In this document: positions 25,415 to 33,567 of the stretch, piece after piece
Layout of the letters: every line of letters begins with the position of its first letter
How positions within the stretch are numbered: the stretch's first letter is position 1
Source: Bacillota bacterium
GTDB lineage: Bacteria > Bacillota > Halanaerobiia > B1SED10-174
Reading direction: 5' to 3'
DNA length: 42,893 nucleotides
Assembly: GCA_007122335.1 (NCBI GenBank)
Contig: SKTZ01000067.1
Location: 1-42,893 of the forward strand
Notes under the pieces: model-generated
The model's database searches: none
What the model saw: only the letters and a program-made list of their open reading frames with translations
What the model was told of the DNA's origin: nothing
Made by a program: the position numbers and the translations under genes

Positions 25415-27853
25415 ATGGATGATAAAATTGAAGCCGGACGCGTGATTCCGGCAGATATTGAAGACGAAATGAAAGTGGCCTACCTGGATTATGCCATGAC
25501 CGTAATCGTGGGCCGGGCCCTTCCTGATGTTCGGGACGGCTTAAAACCCGTCCACAGAAGGGTTCTTTATGCCATGCATGACCTGGGCCTTTCTCCCAAC
25601 AAATCTCACAAAAAATCGGCCCGGGTGGTTGGGGAAGTTCTCGGTAAGTACCACCCGCATGGTGAAACGGCGGTATATGATACCCTGGTCCGAATGGCCC
25701 AGTATTTTTCCATGCGCTATCCCCTGGTTGATGGCCACGGAAACTTTGGTTCTGTGGATGGTGATAGTGCTGCGGCCATGCGTTACACTGAAGCCAGGAT
25801 GGCCCAGATGTCAACAGAACTTCTGGCCGATATTGACAAAGATACAGTTGATTACAGGGATAATTTCGATGATTCCCTGCAGGAGCCGGAAGTTTTACCG
25901 GCCCGCCTGCCCAATCTTTTGTTAAACGGTTCTTCGGGTATTGCCGTGGGGATGGCAACCAATATTCCCCCGCATAATATCCGGGAAATTGTAAAGGCGA
26001 TCAACTTTTTGATTGACAACCCTGAAGCAACTATTGACGAGCTTTGTGATATAGTTACGGGCCCCGATTTCCCCACCGGGGGCTTGATTATGGGGTACTC
26101 CGATGCCCGCAGGGCTTATAAAACCGGGCGGGGCAGTGTCACCATCAGGGGTGTTGCGGAGATCGAAGAAATGTCCGGTGGCAAAGCACGAATAATTGTT
26201 TCCGAACTTCCCTACCAGGTAAACAAGGCTGCCCTAATTGAAAAAATTGCCGATATGGTCAGGGATAATAAGATGGAAGGTATCCAGGATTTAAGGGATG
26301 AATCGGACCGGGACGGGATGCGCATTGTAATCGAATTAAAAAGAAAGTCCCGGCCCCAGGTTGTCCTCAACCAGCTCTACAAGCACACCAGGCTCCAGTT
26401 GAATTTTGGGATCAATATGCTGGCCCTGGTTAACAATCAGCCCCGGGTTTTGAACCTGAAGCAAGTCCTGGAAGAATATATTAAACACCAGCGGGAAGTA
26501 ATTACAAGGAGAACCCGCTTTCTATTAAATAAAGCAGAAGAAAGGGCCCATGTCCTGGAAGGACTTCGGATAGCCTTAAATTACCTTGATGAGGTAATAG
26601 CCCTGATCCGCAAATCTCCTGACGCGGAGACAGCCAGAAAAGGCTTAATGGAAAAATTTGGTCTAACCCAGGTCCAGGCCCAGGCAATTCTGGATATGCG
26701 CCTGCAGCGACTCACTGCCCTGGAAAGAGATAAGATTGAAGAAGAATACCAGGAACTGCAGGAAAGGATTTCCTACTACAGGTCCCTTCTCGGGGACCAG
26801 AATCTGGTTGATGGAGTTATAAAAGCCGAACTCAAAGAAAGAGCAGATAAATATGATGATGAACGTCGGACCAGGATTGTAGCCCAGGAAGCGGAATTAG
26901 ATTTAGAAGACCTGATCCCCAGTGAAAACATCCTGATTACCCTTTCTCACAAGGGCTACATCAACAGGATGACCCTGAGTTCCTACCGGGCCCAGCACAG
27001 AGGAGGCCGGGGAATGAGGGGAATGAATACCAAGGAAGGGGACTTCGTATCAGAAATTTTCATGGCCAACACCCATGATTTCCTGCTATTCTTTACCAAC
27101 CGGGGTTATTTATACCGGATAAAGGTTTATGAAATTCCGGAATCCGGGCGGCAGGGTCGGGGAATGGCACTGATAAACCTGCTGCCTCTGAGGAGTGAGG
27201 AATATATAACGGCTGTAATTCCCATTCGCTCTTACAAAGAAGAAGGTGCCCACTTGCTGATGGCCACGAAAAAAGGTTTAATTAAAAAGACATCTCTGCA
27301 GGAGTATGAATCCAAATATACTTCCCTGCGGGCCCTTAACCTGAGGGAAAACGACGAGTTAATTGCTGTCCGCTACAACGCTTCCCCTGAACAGGAAATA
27401 ATGATTGTCAGCAAGAAAGGGAAAGCGATTCGTTTCCCGTCAGGATCTCTGAGGCCAATCGGCCGCTCTTCTCAGGGAGTTAAGGGTATCAGCCTTTCTC
27501 CAGGAGATGAAGCAGTGGGAATGGAAATAATCAATTCCGATGAAGATGTCCTGACTGTTTCCTGGGAAGGTTACAGCAAAAGAACTCGGGTAGGCGATTA
27601 TCGGATCCAGCAGAGGGGAGGCAAGGGCCTGATTGCAGCGAAACTCAGGGACAGAGAAAAAGACGGGCTCGTTGGTTTCAAGATGGTTCGGGAAGAGGAT
27701 GAGGTAATGGTTGTAACCCGAAAGGGGAGGTTGATCAGGCTCCAGATAAAAGAAGAGCTGCCCCGCTTGAGTAGAAATACCATAGGGGTCAGGCTCATGC
27801 GTTTGAGCAAAGGAGATCGGGTTGTTTCCCTGGTAAGAATAGATAAAGATTAA
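25415..27853 (+). CDS. gyrA: DNA gyrase subunit A
   Basis: The 812-residue protein has the breakage-reunion domain with the catalytic tyrosine in [11 protein letters not shown] (about residue 123). It begins [34 protein letters not shown]. The C-terminal beta-pinwheel carries the GyrA box QRGGKG near residue 733, which marks gyrase rather than topoisomerase IV. It follows gyrB by 15 bases with GAGGTG as ribosome site, and ends at a strong bidirectional terminator. Confidence 0.98.
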   Translation: MDDKIEAGRVIPADIEDEMKVAYLDYAMTVIVGRALPDVRDGLKPVHRRVLYAMHDLGLSPNKSHKKSARVVGEVLGKYHPHGETAVYDTLVRMAQYFSMRYPLVDGHGNFGSVDGDSAAAMRYTEARMAQMSTELLADIDKDTVDYRDNFDDSLQEPEVLPARLPNLLLNGSSGIAVGMATNIPPHNIREIVKAINFLIDNPEATIDELCDIVTGPDFPTGGLIMGYSDARRAYKTGRGSVTIRGVAEIEEMSGGKARIIVSELPYQVNKAALIEKIADMVRDNKMEGIQDLRDESDRDGMRIVIELKRKSRPQVVLNQLYKHTRLQLNFGINMLALVNNQPRVLNLKQVLEEYIKHQREVITRRTRFLLNKAEERAHVLEGLRIALNYLDEVIALIRKSPDAETARKGLMEKFGLTQVQAQAILDMRLQRLTALERDKIEEEYQELQERISYYRSLLGDQNLVDGVIKAELKERADKYDDERRTRIVAQEAELDLEDLIPSENILITLSHKGYINRMTLSSYRAQHRGGRGMRGMNTKEGDFVSEIFMANTHDFLLFFTNRGYLYRIKVYEIPESGRQGRGMALINLLPLRSEEYITAVIPIRSYKEEGAHLLMATKKGLIKKTSLQEYESKYTSLRALNLRENDELIAVRYNASPEQEIMIVSKKGKAIRFPSGSLRPIGRSSQGVKGISLSPGDEAVGMEIINSDEDVLTVSWEGYSKRTRVGDYRIQQRGGKGLIAAKLRDREKDGLVGFKMVREEDEVMVVTRKGRLIRLQIKEELPRLSRNTIGVRLMRLSKGDRVVSLVRIDKD

Positions 27854-27854
27854 A

Positions 27855-27886
27855 AATAAGAGCAGTCCAGATGGACTGCTCTTATT
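27855..27886. terminator. Bidirectional terminator between gyrA and wHTH gene
   Basis: A 15-bp perfect stem (27855-27869 with 27872-27886) with a two-base gap lies just after the gyrA stop. The stop codon of the opposing gene lies inside the stem, so both convergent genes probably end here. Confidence 0.9.
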
Positions 27887-28961
27887 CTGGGTCTTCCCTG
27901 AAGATAATAAAAGGCTGGTAACCTCGATCCGGAAAAGAAAGCAAACCTTTTTCCCAGAGCCTTTCCAGGCAATTATCGACAATAAGATGGTAAAACCAAT
28001 CATAAAATTCGGAAAAAGAAGCATATTCGGAGGCAGGTAAACTGTAAAAGGTGTTTAATAAAGAAGAGGAGTACCCGGAAAAATAAAGGGAAATTTTTTT
28101 CCCGAGTTCCTGGCCCAGGTTATCAAGAAATTCTTCATCGGTTTTTGTTAGAAATGGAACCCGGGGATTTTTATCAGAATCCAGCAGGAGAAGGTTCTCC
28201 AGAAAAGGAATAATGTCTCCCGGGGGTTTTGCACCGCAGGAACAAAAATCCCGGTAAGCTGCAAGAACTTCTCTGGCAAGCTTTTTCCCCCGGGCAACTC
28301 CTAGTTGTTTATAAAGAGGAAAGAACCCGAGGGGAGGGAGAGCTCTTTGCTCAGGGCCTCCCTGTATTCCAAACAGGCCGGAATAATACTTTCCTACCTG
28401 TTCTCCACGTTCTCGAAACCTGCCCAGAAATTCAGAATAATCGGTTTGGATAACCTGGAAGAAATATTGGCCCCCGGTTCTTTCAGGCGGGGAAGTCGTT
28501 ATAATATCACCCAGACTTTTGTCAATTACAGGCCGGTTGCGGGTCATAACGTAATAGCCGATAACTATTAAATCCAGGGCTTCTCCTTGCTGGTTTTTTT
28601 CCCGAGAAAAATGGTTCAAGCGATTTCTGATTTCGCTGAACCAGTCCTGGATAGGAGAAAAGAACCCCTGGGCGATTTCCCGGGCAATGCCCGGGATGAA
28701 CTGAGTTTCTTCGGCAAGGACCATAAAAAAAGAGGGATAAAAGGTCTGGCCTTTTTTCTTGACTAAATCTGCCTTCATAAGAAGCTCCAGGTCTTTAGAG
28801 ACCTGGGAACGGTCACACTCTAACCGGTCCGGGTTTTTGCCCCTGTGTAAGGCCTCAAGCAGTTCCAGGCGGCGGTTGCGATGATTTTCACAGAAAATAT
28901 TAAAGGGACTAAAAGGGCTGTCGATTTTGGTTTTTCCCGCAAGAAGTAAATGGGAATTCAA
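27882..28961 (-). CDS. Winged-helix-like protein, function unknown
   Basis: I do not recognise this 359-residue protein. Residues about 28-75 look like a winged helix: RRLELLEALHRGK, then DRSQVSKDLELLMKADLVKKKGQTFYPS, which suits a recognition helix and wing. The remaining 280 residues are mostly helical and soluble, with isolated cysteines (DFCSCGAKPPGD) and no enzyme motif. The start is TTG with AAAGGAGG upstream. It diverges from the orr gene 90 bp away, so it may regulate the orr / carbamoyltransferase pair. That is inference only. Confidence 0.6.
   Translation of the reverse strand: MNSHLLLAGKTKIDSPFSPFNIFCENHRNRRLELLEALHRGKNPDRLECDRSQVSKDLELLMKADLVKKKGQTFYPSFFMVLAEETQFIPGIAREIAQGFFSPIQDWFSEIRNRLNHFSREKNQQGEALDLIVIGYYVMTRNRPVIDKSLGDIITTSPPERTGGQYFFQVIQTDYSEFLGRFRERGEQVGKYYSGLFGIQGGPEQRALPPLGFFPLYKQLGVARGKKLAREVLAAYRDFCSCGAKPPGDIIPFLENLLLLDSDKNPRVPFLTKTDEEFLDNLGQELGKKISLYFSGYSSSLLNTFYSLPASEYASFSEFYDWFYHLIVDNCLERLWEKGLLSFPDRGYQPFIIFREDPE
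28675..28688. promoter_or_regulatory. Near-perfect Noc-binding site
   Basis: ATTTCCCGGGCAAT has one mismatch to the Noc consensus. It lies inside the winged-helix gene. Confidence 0.5.
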
Positions 28962-29051
28962 GAAATCGCCTCCTTTTCCAACATAGGTTTTTTTGTGTAT
29001 TAATACCCTTTGATTTTAGAAGGGAATTTTAATAAAGAAAGGTGGTAGTAA

Positions 29052-30122
29052 ATGTCATTTCCGCGGATAGTAATTCATACCGGTCGAATCAAAGAAAATG
29101 CTCAAAACATATCTGAACTCGCCCGCAAGGATGGGATTAGCATATCCGGTGTAACCAAAGCAACCTGTGGAAATGTCCATGTTGCCAAAGCAATGTTAGA
29201 GGGAGGAGTAAATAGTTTCGCGGATTCCAGGCTAAGCAATCTGCGCAATCTCCGGAATTATTTTGGAAAAGATGTCACCCTTCTTCTTTTACGTCTTCCC
29301 ATGCTCAGCAAAGTTGATGAAGTTGTCGAGACTGCTGACGCAAGCCTGAACTCGGAAATCAGGGTAATTGAAGCGCTGAGCAGGGCAGCAAAAAAACAGG
29401 GTAAAAAACACGGAATAATGCTTATGGTTGACCTGGGCGATTTAAGAGAAGGTCTCTGGACCGATGATGTAATGGAAGCAGCCCGGTTCGTGGAAAAACT
29501 TCCAGGAGTTTACCTGCAGGGACTGGGTACCAACCTTACCTGTTATGGGGGTATTTTGCCGACAGAGGAAAACCTGGGGAAACTGGTGGAGATCGGGCAA
29601 AATATCCAGGAAGATCTTGGAAAAGAAATCTGCTACATATCTGGTGGGAATAGCAGTTCACTGCACCTTTTAGGTACCGGAATTCCCCGGGGTATAAATC
29701 ATCTCCGGGTAGGGGAAACAATATTAATAGGCAATGATACTGCGCTTTCCGAACCATTCCCGGGAACCAGGGCAGATACCTTTGTTATTCAGGCCGAACT
29801 AATTGAAGCCAAGGTAAAACCGTCAGTTCCAATTGGGAAAGTAGGGGTAGACGCTTTCGGCCGGATCCCCAAAAAACCTGAAGATCGAGGACTGAGGAGG
29901 AGAGGTATCCTGGCCATTGGCGAACAGGATATTCAGCCAGAGGGCCTGACACCAATGGACCCAGGTGTTGATATTCTCGGTGCAAGCAGCGATCACCTGC
30001 TTGTTGATATAAATGATAATCCGGATGAATTAAGAATCGGTGATTACCTCAGTTTTACCGTCGATTATGGAAATCTGTTACGGGCAATGACATCTTCCTA
30101 TGTCGAAAAAGTTGTCCTTTGA
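29052..30122 (+). CDS. orr: Ornithine racemase-like PLP enzyme
   Basis: The 356-residue fold-type III PLP protein resembles clostridial ornithine racemase along its length. The PLP lysine is in GVTKATCGN (residue 36), followed by FADSRLSNL, MVDLGDLREG, NLTCYGG, SGGNSSS, NLRVGE, GNDTA, GKVGVDAFGR and ILGASSDHLLVD. Studied members interconvert L- and D-ornithine for fermentation. An ornithine carbamoyltransferase gene follows by 71 bp, which supports an ornithine substrate. No D-ornithine aminomutase gene lies in the window. Other basic amino acids cannot be excluded. Confidence 0.85.
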   Translation: MSFPRIVIHTGRIKENAQNISELARKDGISISGVTKATCGNVHVAKAMLEGGVNSFADSRLSNLRNLRNYFGKDVTLLLLRLPMLSKVDEVVETADASLNSEIRVIEALSRAAKKQGKKHGIMLMVDLGDLREGLWTDDVMEAARFVEKLPGVYLQGLGTNLTCYGGILPTEENLGKLVEIGQNIQEDLGKEICYISGGNSSSLHLLGTGIPRGINHLRVGETILIGNDTALSEPFPGTRADTFVIQAELIEAKVKPSVPIGKVGVDAFGRIPKKPEDRGLRRRGILAIGEQDIQPEGLTPMDPGVDILGASSDHLLVDINDNPDELRIGDYLSFTVDYGNLLRAMTSSYVEKVVL

Positions 30123-30146
30123 AAAAAAATTAAATTTAAGTATAAT
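30119..30146 (+). promoter_or_regulatory. Likely promoter of carbamoyltransferase gene
   Basis: TTGAAA (30119-30124) and TATAAT (30141-30146) are 16 bases apart, at the end of orr. They would allow separate transcription of the downstream gene. Confidence 0.55.
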
Positions 30147-30193
30147 AAGGTGGGACAGTAAAACACTTTAATTTAAAAAAGGAGGCGTTGTTA

Positions 30194-31159
30194 ATGGCAG
30201 TAAGTTTAAAAGGAAAAAGTATCCTTACCCTGAGAGATCTTACTTCTGAAGAAATCTGGCAGCTGGTTAAAACTGCAGAAACTCTCAAAATGGAAAAGCT
30301 CCGGGGACAGCAGAACAAGGTCCTGGAAGGAAAATCTCTGGGAATGATTTTCCAGAAACCCTCCCTGCGGACCAGGGTTGCTTTTGAAGTTGGAATGTCA
30401 AACCTGGGCGGGCACGCCGTTTATCTGGGTCCCGATGATATCAAGCTTGGAAAGAGAGAAACTACCGAAGATATTGCCCGGGTTCTTTCCCGCTACGTTG
30501 ACGGAATTATGGCCAGGGTTTTCTCCCATGAAGATGTAGTTGAACTTGCAGAGAAATCCCGGGTGCCGGTACTTAACGGTCTTTCCGAGTTTACCCACCC
30601 CTCCCAGGGCCTGGCTGACCTTTTGACCATTTACGAGAAAAAAGGTTGCCTCAAGGGAATTAAAATGGCTTTCGTTGGGGACGGCAACAACATGGCCCAT
30701 ACCCTGATGTTCGCCGCGTCCAAAATGGGAATGCACATCAACATGGCCATTCCCGAAGTTTACAATCCCCGGAAAGATGCAGTAGAAGATGCCAAGCGTT
30801 TTGCAGCGGAGTCCGGAGGAAGTGTAAATCTGATGGATGATCCCCAGGAAGCCGTCAAGGATGTGGATGTAATCTATACTGATGTCTGGTTAAGTATGGG
30901 TCCTGGAAACAAAGAACAGCAGGAAAAAGAAAAACAAGAACGGCGCCGTATATTCCTGCCCTACCAGGTCAATATGGATCTCCTGCGCCTGGCCAAGGAC
31001 GACTGCATAGTAATGCACTGTCTCCCGGCAATTTACGGGGAAGAAATTACCAAAGATATTGTTGAAGATCCCCGGGGTCGCGTGGTCTATGACGAGGCCG
31101 AAAACCGCATGCACACTGCAATGGCTATGATGGCTTTAACCATGGGTAGCCAGACATAA
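30194..31159 (+). CDS. Ornithine carbamoyltransferase-like enzyme
   Basis: The 321-residue protein has the carbamoyl-phosphate motif in the form KPSLRTRVAFEVGM (usual STRTR, here SLRTR), then FTHPSQGLADLLTI. The ornithine-loop DVWLSMG and the catalytic MHCLPA follow. The SMG motif favours ornithine over acetylated or succinylated ornithine. OTCs make citrulline from ornithine and carbamoyl phosphate, or run backwards in arginine catabolism. The HCLPA motif is followed by IYGEE rather than the common HRGEE. With orr upstream, a catabolic ornithine role is possible. The ATG has GGAGG eight bases upstream. Confidence 0.85.
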   Translation: MAVSLKGKSILTLRDLTSEEIWQLVKTAETLKMEKLRGQQNKVLEGKSLGMIFQKPSLRTRVAFEVGMSNLGGHAVYLGPDDIKLGKRETTEDIARVLSRYVDGIMARVFSHEDVVELAEKSRVPVLNGLSEFTHPSQGLADLLTIYEKKGCLKGIKMAFVGDGNNMAHTLMFAASKMGMHINMAIPEVYNPRKDAVEDAKRFAAESGGSVNLMDDPQEAVKDVDVIYTDVWLSMGPGNKEQQEKEKQERRRIFLPYQVNMDLLRLAKDDCIVMHCLPAIYGEEITKDIVEDPRGRVVYDEAENRMHTAMAMMALTMGSQT

Positions 31160-31186
31160 ACAGATTAGAACTGTAGGACTTAGAAT

Positions 31187-31245
31187 AGCTCCTTTTATTA
31201 TGAAAGGGTTTTGAGGATTAACCCAAACATAAAAGGAGCTTTTCT
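31187..31245 (+). terminator. Terminator after carbamoyltransferase gene
   Basis: AGCTCCTTTTAT pairs with ATAAAAGGAGCT (31187-31198 with 31229-31240). An inner GGGTT/AACCC stem lies in the loop and TTTCTT follows. The nested hairpin is larger than a simple terminator. Confidence 0.75.
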
Positions 31246-31265
31246 TATGAAGGCCAGGATTCAAA

Positions 31266-31412
31266 ATGAAAAAGCAGGTTAAATGGACAGAAAATAAGAT
31301 TATTACTATAATTATCGCTTTAATATTCCTTGCAGGCTGGTTTTGTTTTATTCAATGGACAATAAATCCCACCCCTAGAGGAAACCGGAGTTCTCATATA
31401 GGAGAGTTTTAA
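31266..31412 (+). CDS. Possible 48-residue single-span membrane protein
   Basis: A short open frame starts at the ATG at 31266, with CCAGGA a few bases upstream, and ends at TAA 31410-31412. The product has a basic start (MKKQVKWTENK), one hydrophobic helix of about 18 residues rich in isoleucine, leucine and tryptophan, and a short polar tail (NPTPRGNRSSHIGEF). It follows a terminator and no promoter is evident. The topology is plausible for a real small membrane protein, but chance cannot be ruled out. Confidence 0.35.
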   Translation: MKKQVKWTENKIITIIIALIFLAGWFCFIQWTINPTPRGNRSSHIGEF

Positions 31413-31838
31413 AATAGGTAATGAGAACCTCTAGACAGGAGAGGGTGATGTGTGCTCCTGAAAAATTTTTAAGAAAGGGTAGAAGAAAAAAACCTTAATT
31501 CATTCCCGAAAAAAGAAAAACTAACTATTCCAGTGCCAATTCTCGTCTGTTGAGAGTTTTTATTGAGAATATTACCCCCAAGAATATATTCCACACCTTC
31601 CAGGATTTTATCTTCGATGAATTGAACTTATCTAAAACATAGTGCCGATGTTTTATTTTCCAACCATGTTGGAAAGGAGTTTTGATTTGTTTGGTTATCT
31701 TGCTGGGCTTTTGGCCTTTTTAATCCAGGTAAAGGCCAATACTTTTCAGGAACAGTAAATCAATCAAGCGACTGGGAAATGGTACTGTCTTTAAGGCAAC
31801 ACTGAAAATACTTTTAGTCTCAAAACTTTAAGTTTTTC
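31413..31838. other. Gene-poor AT-rich stretch
   Basis: I see no supported gene here. One frame runs open from the TAA at 31496 to the TAG after LNLSKT near 31645 (about 48 residues), without a good start. A short frame near 31670 has GGAAAGGAG upstream of TTG but only about 23 codons. It may be decayed sequence. Confidence 0.4.
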
Positions 31839-31867
31839 TTGACAGTCCCCAGTATTTATAATATAAT
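31839..31867 (+). promoter_or_regulatory. Sigma-A promoter of methionine operon
   Basis: TTGACA (31839-31844) and TATAAT (31862-31867) are both perfect hexamers 17 bases apart. Transcription should begin near 31874, at the start of the T-box leader. Confidence 0.88.
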
Positions 31868-31873
31868 ATGTTA

Positions 31874-32155
31874 ACTTAATGAAGAGCAAAAGCAAAGAAG
31901 GGAAGAGTAAGTTCAGAGAAGGACTTTAGAGAGCCGTGTTAGCTGGGAGACGGTGTCTGGAAATGAGCTGAAGATGGTCCTGGAGCTCTATTGATGAGCA
32001 ACTGGTTAGTCAATAGCGGGAGGTCGCCGTTATCTGGACCGGGGTTTGAGTAGGTTTTGGCTGAAAGTACCTGACGAGGCTTTGATTGTGAAATCAAAGT
32101 GAAAAAGGGTGGTACCGCGTGCCTTCGCCCCTTTTGGGGGGGAGGTTTTTTGTTT
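31874..32155 (+). ncRNA. T-box leader, probable tRNA-Met specifier
   Basis: The core AGGGTGGTACCGCG lies at 32106-32119; its UGGU bulge would pair with the ACCA end of uncharged tRNA. Stem I carries AGAG / CTGGAGC landmarks (31927-31987) that bracket GAAGAUGGUCCUGGAG. The codon register relative to CCUGGAG makes AUG (31974-31976), followed by a purine, the likely specifier. A terminator hairpin (CCTTCGCCCC with GGGGGGAGG, 32122-32145) and T-run end the leader. Uncharged tRNA-Met should favour the antiterminator and switch on the operon. Confidence 0.9.
32122..32152 (+). terminator. T-box attenuator terminator
   Basis: A GC-rich hairpin is followed by a T-run (32146-32151). It competes with the antiterminator containing 32106-32119. 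Confidence 0.8.
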
Positions 32156-32190
32156 TCGCCCAAATTTAGATAAGCAGAAAGGGTGAGAAA

Positions 32191-33567
32191 ATGGAATGGC
32201 AGGTAGCTAAAATAGGGGGATCTATATTAAAAGGCACCTTCGATTTTCAGCAAGCTGTTGAAATTATTATCAAGAGGTATTCTGCCCCATCGGCGGTGAT
32301 TGTCTCTGCTTTTTATGGGGTAACCGATTACCTGGAAGAATATTGTGCGGCTGGGGAAGAAAACCCAATTCGAGTAGAAAAATGCATGCAAAAATTATCC
32401 CTTCTCCATCAACAAGCTCTGCATAACTATCTCCCTACCAGTGGGGTGTCTGGGTTAAATTTATTACAAAAGGAGCTGGAATCTTTAACAAACCTTCTCC
32501 AAAAAAAGAATTCTTTTTTGTGGCGGGATAAAATTATTAGTTTTGGCGAACGGCTTGCCGTAGTAACTTTTTTCCTGGCCTTATCTGCTAGAGGGTACCC
32601 ATGCAAAATTTTATGGCCCGAAGATATAGGGCTAAAAGTTGAAGGAAAAGGAGATAAGGTTTACTTTTGCCTTCGGGAAAAGGAAATTGGCGCCCATCAA
32701 TGCTGGCAGGAGAAAAAAATTTATCTGATTCCCGGGTTCTATGGAATCGATGAAAGCGGGGAAATAAAAATAGTAGGACGGGGAGGCAGTGATTATACTG
32801 CTGCTGTTATTGCCTACTATCTGGGAGCCAAAAAGTTAGATCTTTGGAAGGATGTGCCCGGAGTATTATCAGGAGATCCCCGCTATTTAAAGGATGCCCG
32901 CCGGGTAGATTATCTTAGTTATGAAGAAACCGAAGTGCTGAGTTCTTTTGGTGCAGGAATTCTCCATTCCGAAACCATTTCACCACTTCGGGAAAAAGGG
33001 ATAAAACTGCAGCTTTTCCACTATTCTGGGGGTTTTAAACCGGTAACCATTATCAGCAAAGAGGGTGCATCAGAAGGGAAAAAAGTCAAAAGCTTGGCCT
33101 TTACCACAAAACTAGGAGTATTAAAAATAAAAGGGTGCTGGCGAGAAAAAAATAGAAATCCCCTACCAGGCCTTCTCTCTCCCTTAATAAGGGCAGGCAT
33201 TGAAATCCAGGGGATATACAGTTGTTTGCATTGGATAACCATCTTAATGGAGCATTGCAACCTTAATCAAGCACGGGAAATTCTGCAACAGCATAATCCC
33301 CCGGGGCTGGAAAGTATAGTCCAGAACAGTGAGTTAGGCTTGCTGGCCCTTGTAGGTGAAAATCTCAAGGATGATTCTCTTCTGGCAGTCCAGGTTTTAA
33401 CAGCCCTGGCCCGTAATAAAATTCCCGTTCTTCAAGTATTTGGTGGTATCTCAACGATAGCATTAATAATTATTGTCGAAAAACACTTCTTAAAGCAAGC
33501 TCTTACTGCGGTTCACGAAGAAATATTTTCCCGGGGAGTTGAAATCCATGATAAAATCTTGGGATGA
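32191..33567 (+). CDS. Aspartokinase, divergent
   Basis: The 458-residue protein has the aspartokinase layout: VAKIGGSIL at the N-terminus (usual KFGGTS), FGERLAV near residue 118, GRGGSDYTAAVIAYYLGAKKLDLWKDVPGVLSGDPR, and C-terminal ACT-like regions (about residues 310-458). It should phosphorylate aspartate to aspartyl phosphate, the first step toward aspartate semialdehyde. As first gene after a Met-type T-box it is probably a methionine-dedicated isozyme. The ATG has AAAGGGTGAG upstream. The altered first motif makes it divergent, but ATP and aspartate residues seem kept. Confidence 0.88.
   Translation: MEWQVAKIGGSILKGTFDFQQAVEIIIKRYSAPSAVIVSAFYGVTDYLEEYCAAGEENPIRVEKCMQKLSLLHQQALHNYLPTSGVSGLNLLQKELESLTNLLQKKNSFLWRDKIISFGERLAVVTFFLALSARGYPCKILWPEDIGLKVEGKGDKVYFCLREKEIGAHQCWQEKKIYLIPGFYGIDESGEIKIVGRGGSDYTAAVIAYYLGAKKLDLWKDVPGVLSGDPRYLKDARRVDYLSYEETEVLSSFGAGILHSETISPLREKGIKLQLFHYSGGFKPVTIISKEGASEGKKVKSLAFTTKLGVLKIKGCWREKNRNPLPGLLSPLIRAGIEIQGIYSCLHWITILMEHCNLNQAREILQQHNPPGLESIVQNSELGLLALVGENLKDDSLLAVQVLTALARNKIPVLQVFGGISTIALIIIVEKHFLKQALTAVHEEIFSRGVEIHDKILG

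Noticed and set aside
25413-25958. 181-codon minus-strand frame opposite gyrA
   Set aside because: It mirrors the well-supported gyrA frame, has low-complexity composition and no ribosome site or family match.
31975-31977. UGG (Trp) as T-box specifier
   Set aside because: It would place the codon directly against the following conserved stretch, without the usual intervening purine, and does not fit the downstream methionine genes.
31988-32016. CTATTGA / TCAATAG hairpin as a separate terminator or operator
   Set aside because: It lies within the T-box leader, has no T-run, and is better read as one of the leader stems.
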